This document shows positions 32,232 through 35,341 of a stretch of 35,341 nt of DNA, in pieces. How positions within the stretch are numbered: position 1 is the stretch's first letter; every line of letters starts with the position of its first letter. The notes beneath the pieces were generated by a model, which did not search any database, was not told where the DNA came from, and saw nothing but the letters and a program-made list of their open reading frames with translations. A program made the translations under genes and the position numbers. Origin of the DNA: Gammaproteobacteria bacterium (GTDB lineage Bacteria; Pseudomonadota; Gammaproteobacteria; JAJFKG01); NCBI GenBank assembly GCA_021773335.1, contig JAJFKG010000039.1, positions 1 to 35,341 on the forward strand. Direction: 5' to 3'.

Positions 32232-32867
32232 TTAATGTTTTATCCCCTCAATTAATAGATAGGTATCATCCTTCAAGAAAGTTGTATTAATAACGTTTAG
32301 CTCTGGCGAATTTTTCAGATAGGTTAATGTCTGACGATCAAAGCGTGCCCCATAGACTTTTTCCACAAAACGGCTAAACAACTTCTGACGTTTGCGTAAC
32401 ACAGGATCTTGAGAATAAACTATTTCCAGCAAACGAAACTGCCCCCCGGGCTTTAATACGCGCGCGAATTGTTGCAAGGCTATCTGCTGTTGATTGTCTG
32501 GCATGACGCAGCATAAGAAGGTCGAAATAAGCCAATCGTAATGGCTATTAGGCAATGTGTGCAACTGGGTCGCATCATCTTGATAAAGTTCGACAGAACA
32601 TTTGGCTTTACGCGCCCGTCGTTTAGCAATTTTTAGCATATTCGGACTGAGCTCAATACCGGTTAATTGAATATGCTCGGGATAATATTTAAGATTACGG
32701 CCAGTCCCGACACCGGCTTCCAATACGGCACCATGCAAGTCTGCCAATAGTTGCGGTCGCCATAGACGGTAGCGTCGTTCCCACGGATAATCTAAGATGT
32801 CATAAAACCATGCGGTCCAGCGGTATTTTCTAATAAGAGAGATGTTGTTATAGAAATGTTGTTGCAT
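32232..32867 (-). CDS. Class I SAM-dependent methyltransferase
   Basis: This 211-residue methyltransferase has motif I VLEAGVGTGRNLKYYP, an acidic residue ending strand 2 (TGIELSPNML), DDATQLHTLP as motif II and VLKPGGQFRLLEIV as motif III. It belongs to the UbiE/COQ5-like group that includes phospholipid and quinone methyltransferases, but the substrate cannot be told from sequence. It converges with the pilus operon with 14 bases between the stops and no clear terminator. The 178 bases between it and metH hold nothing notable. Confidence 0.85.
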   Translation of the reverse strand: MQQHFYNNISLIRKYRWTAWFYDILDYPWERRYRLWRPQLLADLHGAVLEAGVGTGRNLKYYPEHIQLTGIELSPNMLKIAKRRARKAKCSVELYQDDATQLHTLPNSHYDWLISTFLCCVMPDNQQQIALQQFARVLKPGGQFRLLEIVYSQDPVLRKRQKLFSRFVEKVYGARFDRQTLTYLKNSPELNVINTTFLKDDTYLLIEGIKH

Positions 32868-33045
32868 ACTAAAGGTGTTCCCGCTAGCAGAATGCCCAGT
32901 GAACCCTGAGGGGTAAAGGGCGGAAATCTAGGGGATACTTTAGGAATCCACGCGCGATGGATTAACACACCATATCCGCAAAAGCGATCTCCATTGATAT
33001 TTACATAATCGGCTCACCGACAATCTGCCCAGCGAAAACACTTAA

Positions 33046-35340
33046 CTACAGTATAGTATCTGGCCTGGTGTTTTCAAGCTGCCCAGGAAGTGCCTCTTCT
33101 GGGGTATAGGCGAGGTTTGCCGAAAGCCACTTTTCTACTGTTTTTAAAGGCATTTTTTTGCGTCTGGCGTAATCTTCAACTTGTTCTTGATTAACTTTAC
33201 CGACGCTAAAATAAGTTGCCTGTGGGTGTGAAAAATAATATCCACTGACTGCCGCTGCCGGCAACATCGCAAAATTTTCCGTTAAGCTAATGCCTGTTTG
33301 GCGCGTAACATCGAGTAGTTTAAACAACGTTTGTTTTTCACTGTGATCGGGGCAAGCCGGATAGCCTGGCGCCGGGCGTATACCTTGATATTTTTCTTTG
33401 ATTAATTCAGGAGCGCTAAGGGTTTCACTGCTGGCATAACCCCAAAATTCTTTGCGTACTTTTAGATGGAGCATTTCTGCGAATGCCTCTGCCAAACGAT
33501 CGGCTAACGCCTTTACCATAATACTGTTATAATCATCGAGTTTAGCAACAAATGATTGTGCCAGCTCATCAGCGCCAATACCAGCCGTTACCGCAAAGCC
33601 ACCAATGTAATCCGCGATAGTTAGTGCCTTAGGTGCAACAAAATCGGCTAAACATTTATTGGCATAACCACGTGATTTTGCAGCTTGTTGTCTTAAGTTA
33701 TGAATGGTGGCTATGCGTGTTTGACGCTCTTCACCTTGATACACTTCAATATCGTCATCCAACGTATTTGCAGGGAAAAAGCCAAATACTGCATTAGCTT
33801 TTAAGAGTTTGTTCTCAATGATGGTGTCAAGCATACGTTGGGCATCAGCAAATAGGTTTTGCGCTTCATGCCCGACGGTATCGTCACTCAATATTGCTGG
33901 GTATTGGCCGGCAAGTTCCCATGCTCTGAAAAAGGGTGTCCAATCAATATAGTTACGGAGCTCTGCGAGCGAGTGATCAAGCAAACAACGCGTTCCCAAA
34001 AAACTGGGTGTGGGTGGTTGGTATTTCGACCAATCGATGATTTCTTGGTTGCGCCGGGCGTTTGTCAAGGAGACATATTGGCTTTGTTGCTTTTTACTCA
34101 GATGGCGCTCGCATATGCGCGCATAGTTCTGCTTTATGTCACGGCAATAATCATCTTTTTGCGTGTGACTCAATAGCGTCGCTACTACCCCAACGGCACG
34201 TGAAGCATCTTGGACGTGCACGGTTGTGCCGGTATATTGTGGTGCTATTTTTACCGCAGTATGTGCCTTGGAGGTTGTTGCGCCACCGATCAATAATGGC
34301 CATTTGGCATTGCGACGTTGCAGTTCTTTTGCAAAATGTGCCATTTCATCAAGAGAAGGTGTTATCAAACCACTTAAGCCTATTATGTCTGCTTGTTCTT
34401 GTTCTGCTGCTGCAAGAATTTTTTCACAGGGAACCATGACACCCAGGTCAACGATATCATAATTATTGCATTGTAAAACAACACCCACGATATTTTTCCC
34501 AATATCATGCACATCGCCCTTCACTGTCGCTAGGACAATTTTACCTTTGCTGCGTTGGTTTGGATTATTCTTATTTTCTTCTTCGATAAACGGGACAAGG
34601 TGAGCGACGGCTTGCTTCATAACGCGCGCGCTTTTTACCACTTGCGGCAAAAACATTTTGCCCGCACCGAATAGATCGCCGACAACATTCATCCCTGACA
34701 TCAATGGTCCCTCGATGACCTCGAGCGCTTGTTGTGCTTGTTGTCTGGCAAGCTCAGTATCTTCGACGATAAAATCGGTAATGCCTTTAACTAAAGCATA
34801 GCTTAAGCGCTCACTAACAGGTTTCTCACGCCAACTGAGATCAACTTGTGACTTTTTGCCGGCTTGTCCTGCAAAACGTTGAGCGATTTCTAATAGATTG
34901 TCGGTGGCTGCCGTCTGACGATTGAATAAGACATCTTCTACCGCGCTTAATAAATCTTTAGGAATATTTTCATAAACTTCAATTTGGCCCGCATTGACGA
35001 TTCCCATATCCATGCCTGCTTTGATAGCATGGTAGAGAAACGCTGAGTGCATTGCCTCACGTACAGGATTGTTGCCGCGAAATGAAAACGAAATATTGCT
35101 AACACCCCCGCTTATCAAGGCATGTGGCAGGGTTTGCTTAATGCTGCGCACCGCTTCAATAAAATCAACAGCATAATTGTTATGTTCTTCAATGCCTGTT
35201 GCGATAGCAAAAATGTTCGGATCAAAAATAATGTCTTCGGGAGGGAAGCTGGCTTGTCGCGTTAATACGTTATAAGAGCGAGTACAAATCTCGACTTTAC
35301 GTTGCATGCTATCGGCTTGGCCTTTTTCATCGAAGGCCAT
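33046..35340 (-). CDS. metH: Cobalamin-dependent methionine synthase, 5' end outside the window
   Basis: The visible 764 residues match the C-terminal two-thirds of MetH, which transfers a methyl group from methyltetrahydrofolate to homocysteine. In order they show the end of the folate-binding barrel ([20 protein letters not shown]), the cap domain ([20 protein letters not shown]), and the B12-binding domain with the axial-His motif GDVHDIGKN. The activation domain follows with the SAM-binding motif [12 protein letters not shown]. The C-terminus ([20 protein letters not shown]) is normal. The Met at 35340 lies inside a conserved segment ([10 protein letters not shown]), so it is internal and the gene continues beyond the window. 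No frameshift is seen. Confidence 0.95.
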   Translation of the reverse strand: MAFDEKGQADSMQRKVEICTRSYNVLTRQASFPPEDIIFDPNIFAIATGIEEHNNYAVDFIEAVRSIKQTLPHALISGGVSNISFSFRGNNPVREAMHSAFLYHAIKAGMDMGIVNAGQIEVYENIPKDLLSAVEDVLFNRQTAATDNLLEIAQRFAGQAGKKSQVDLSWREKPVSERLSYALVKGITDFIVEDTELARQQAQQALEVIEGPLMSGMNVVGDLFGAGKMFLPQVVKSARVMKQAVAHLVPFIEEENKNNPNQRSKGKIVLATVKGDVHDIGKNIVGVVLQCNNYDIVDLGVMVPCEKILAAAEQEQADIIGLSGLITPSLDEMAHFAKELQRRNAKWPLLIGGATTSKAHTAVKIAPQYTGTTVHVQDASRAVGVVATLLSHTQKDDYCRDIKQNYARICERHLSKKQQSQYVSLTNARRNQEIIDWSKYQPPTPSFLGTRCLLDHSLAELRNYIDWTPFFRAWELAGQYPAILSDDTVGHEAQNLFADAQRMLDTIIENKLLKANAVFGFFPANTLDDDIEVYQGEERQTRIATIHNLRQQAAKSRGYANKCLADFVAPKALTIADYIGGFAVTAGIGADELAQSFVAKLDDYNSIMVKALADRLAEAFAEMLHLKVRKEFWGYASSETLSAPELIKEKYQGIRPAPGYPACPDHSEKQTLFKLLDVTRQTGISLTENFAMLPAAAVSGYYFSHPQATYFSVGKVNQEQVEDYARRKKMPLKTVEKWLSANLAYTPEEALPGQLENTRPDTIL

Positions 35341-35341
35341 G

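Noticed and set aside
1..35341. CRISPR arrays, tRNA and rRNA genes
   Set aside because: No regularly spaced identical repeats, cloverleaf-like segments or rRNA sequence were recognised. Subtle tRNA fragments could be missed without a covariance search.

Overview
The window looks like a gammaproteobacterial chromosome: a mobile, island-like left half (about 1-16,400) abuts a conserved right half with a complete-looking MSHA-type type IV pilus operon and the end of metH. Gene order mshI-(pilN-like)-J-K-L-M-N-E-G-pilins-C-D-O-P and the very close match to cobalamin-dependent methionine synthase support this class. I cannot place the genus. Base composition is moderately AT-rich.

Left half, in order. 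Three small tightly packed minus-strand genes of unknown function (1-641). An IS21-family element (702-3359) whose istA is broken by a one-base frameshift near its start. A GFA/CENP-V-family zinc protein (3476-3895). Then a gene-free stretch with six consecutive inverted repeats (3954-4238) that runs directly into a type I hammerhead ribozyme (4235-4286) and a conserved structured RNA domain (4290-4393). A second copy of the ribozyme plus domain lies in the same orientation at 7822-7983. Between them are a small ORF, two overlapping paralogous tyrosine recombinases (the first has lost nearly all catalytic residues, the second has a full set), and a frameshifted SAM methyltransferase. This hammerhead-bounded recombinase unit is the best candidate for an undescribed system. 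Downstream are two small genes with hairpin leaders, the second cut by a 5.1-kb Tn3-family transposon (8873-14007). The transposon carries a trypsin-like protease plus two-TM membrane protein cassette, a serine resolvase and a 1012-aa transposase. Two toxin-antitoxin modules follow, DinJ-YafQ and PrlF-YhaV; the second is flanked by a short direct repeat and has a palindromic operator over its promoter.

Right half. An unrecognised Pro/charge-rich protein (16436-17059) precedes the MSHA operon (17358-32217). The operon encodes the inner-membrane platform (MshI, PilN-like, MshJ, MshG), the secretin MshL with MshK, the ATPases MshE (two cyclic-di-GMP-binding-type motifs) and MshM, the TPR protein MshN, three tandem major-type pilins and the minor pilins MshC/D/O. 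It ends in an unusual MshP-like protein whose C-terminus is seven 45-residue WAVG repeats, predicted to be a seven-bladed propeller at the pilus tip. A convergent methyltransferase gene and the 3' two-thirds of metH, both on the minus strand, close the window.

No tRNA, rRNA or CRISPR array was seen.
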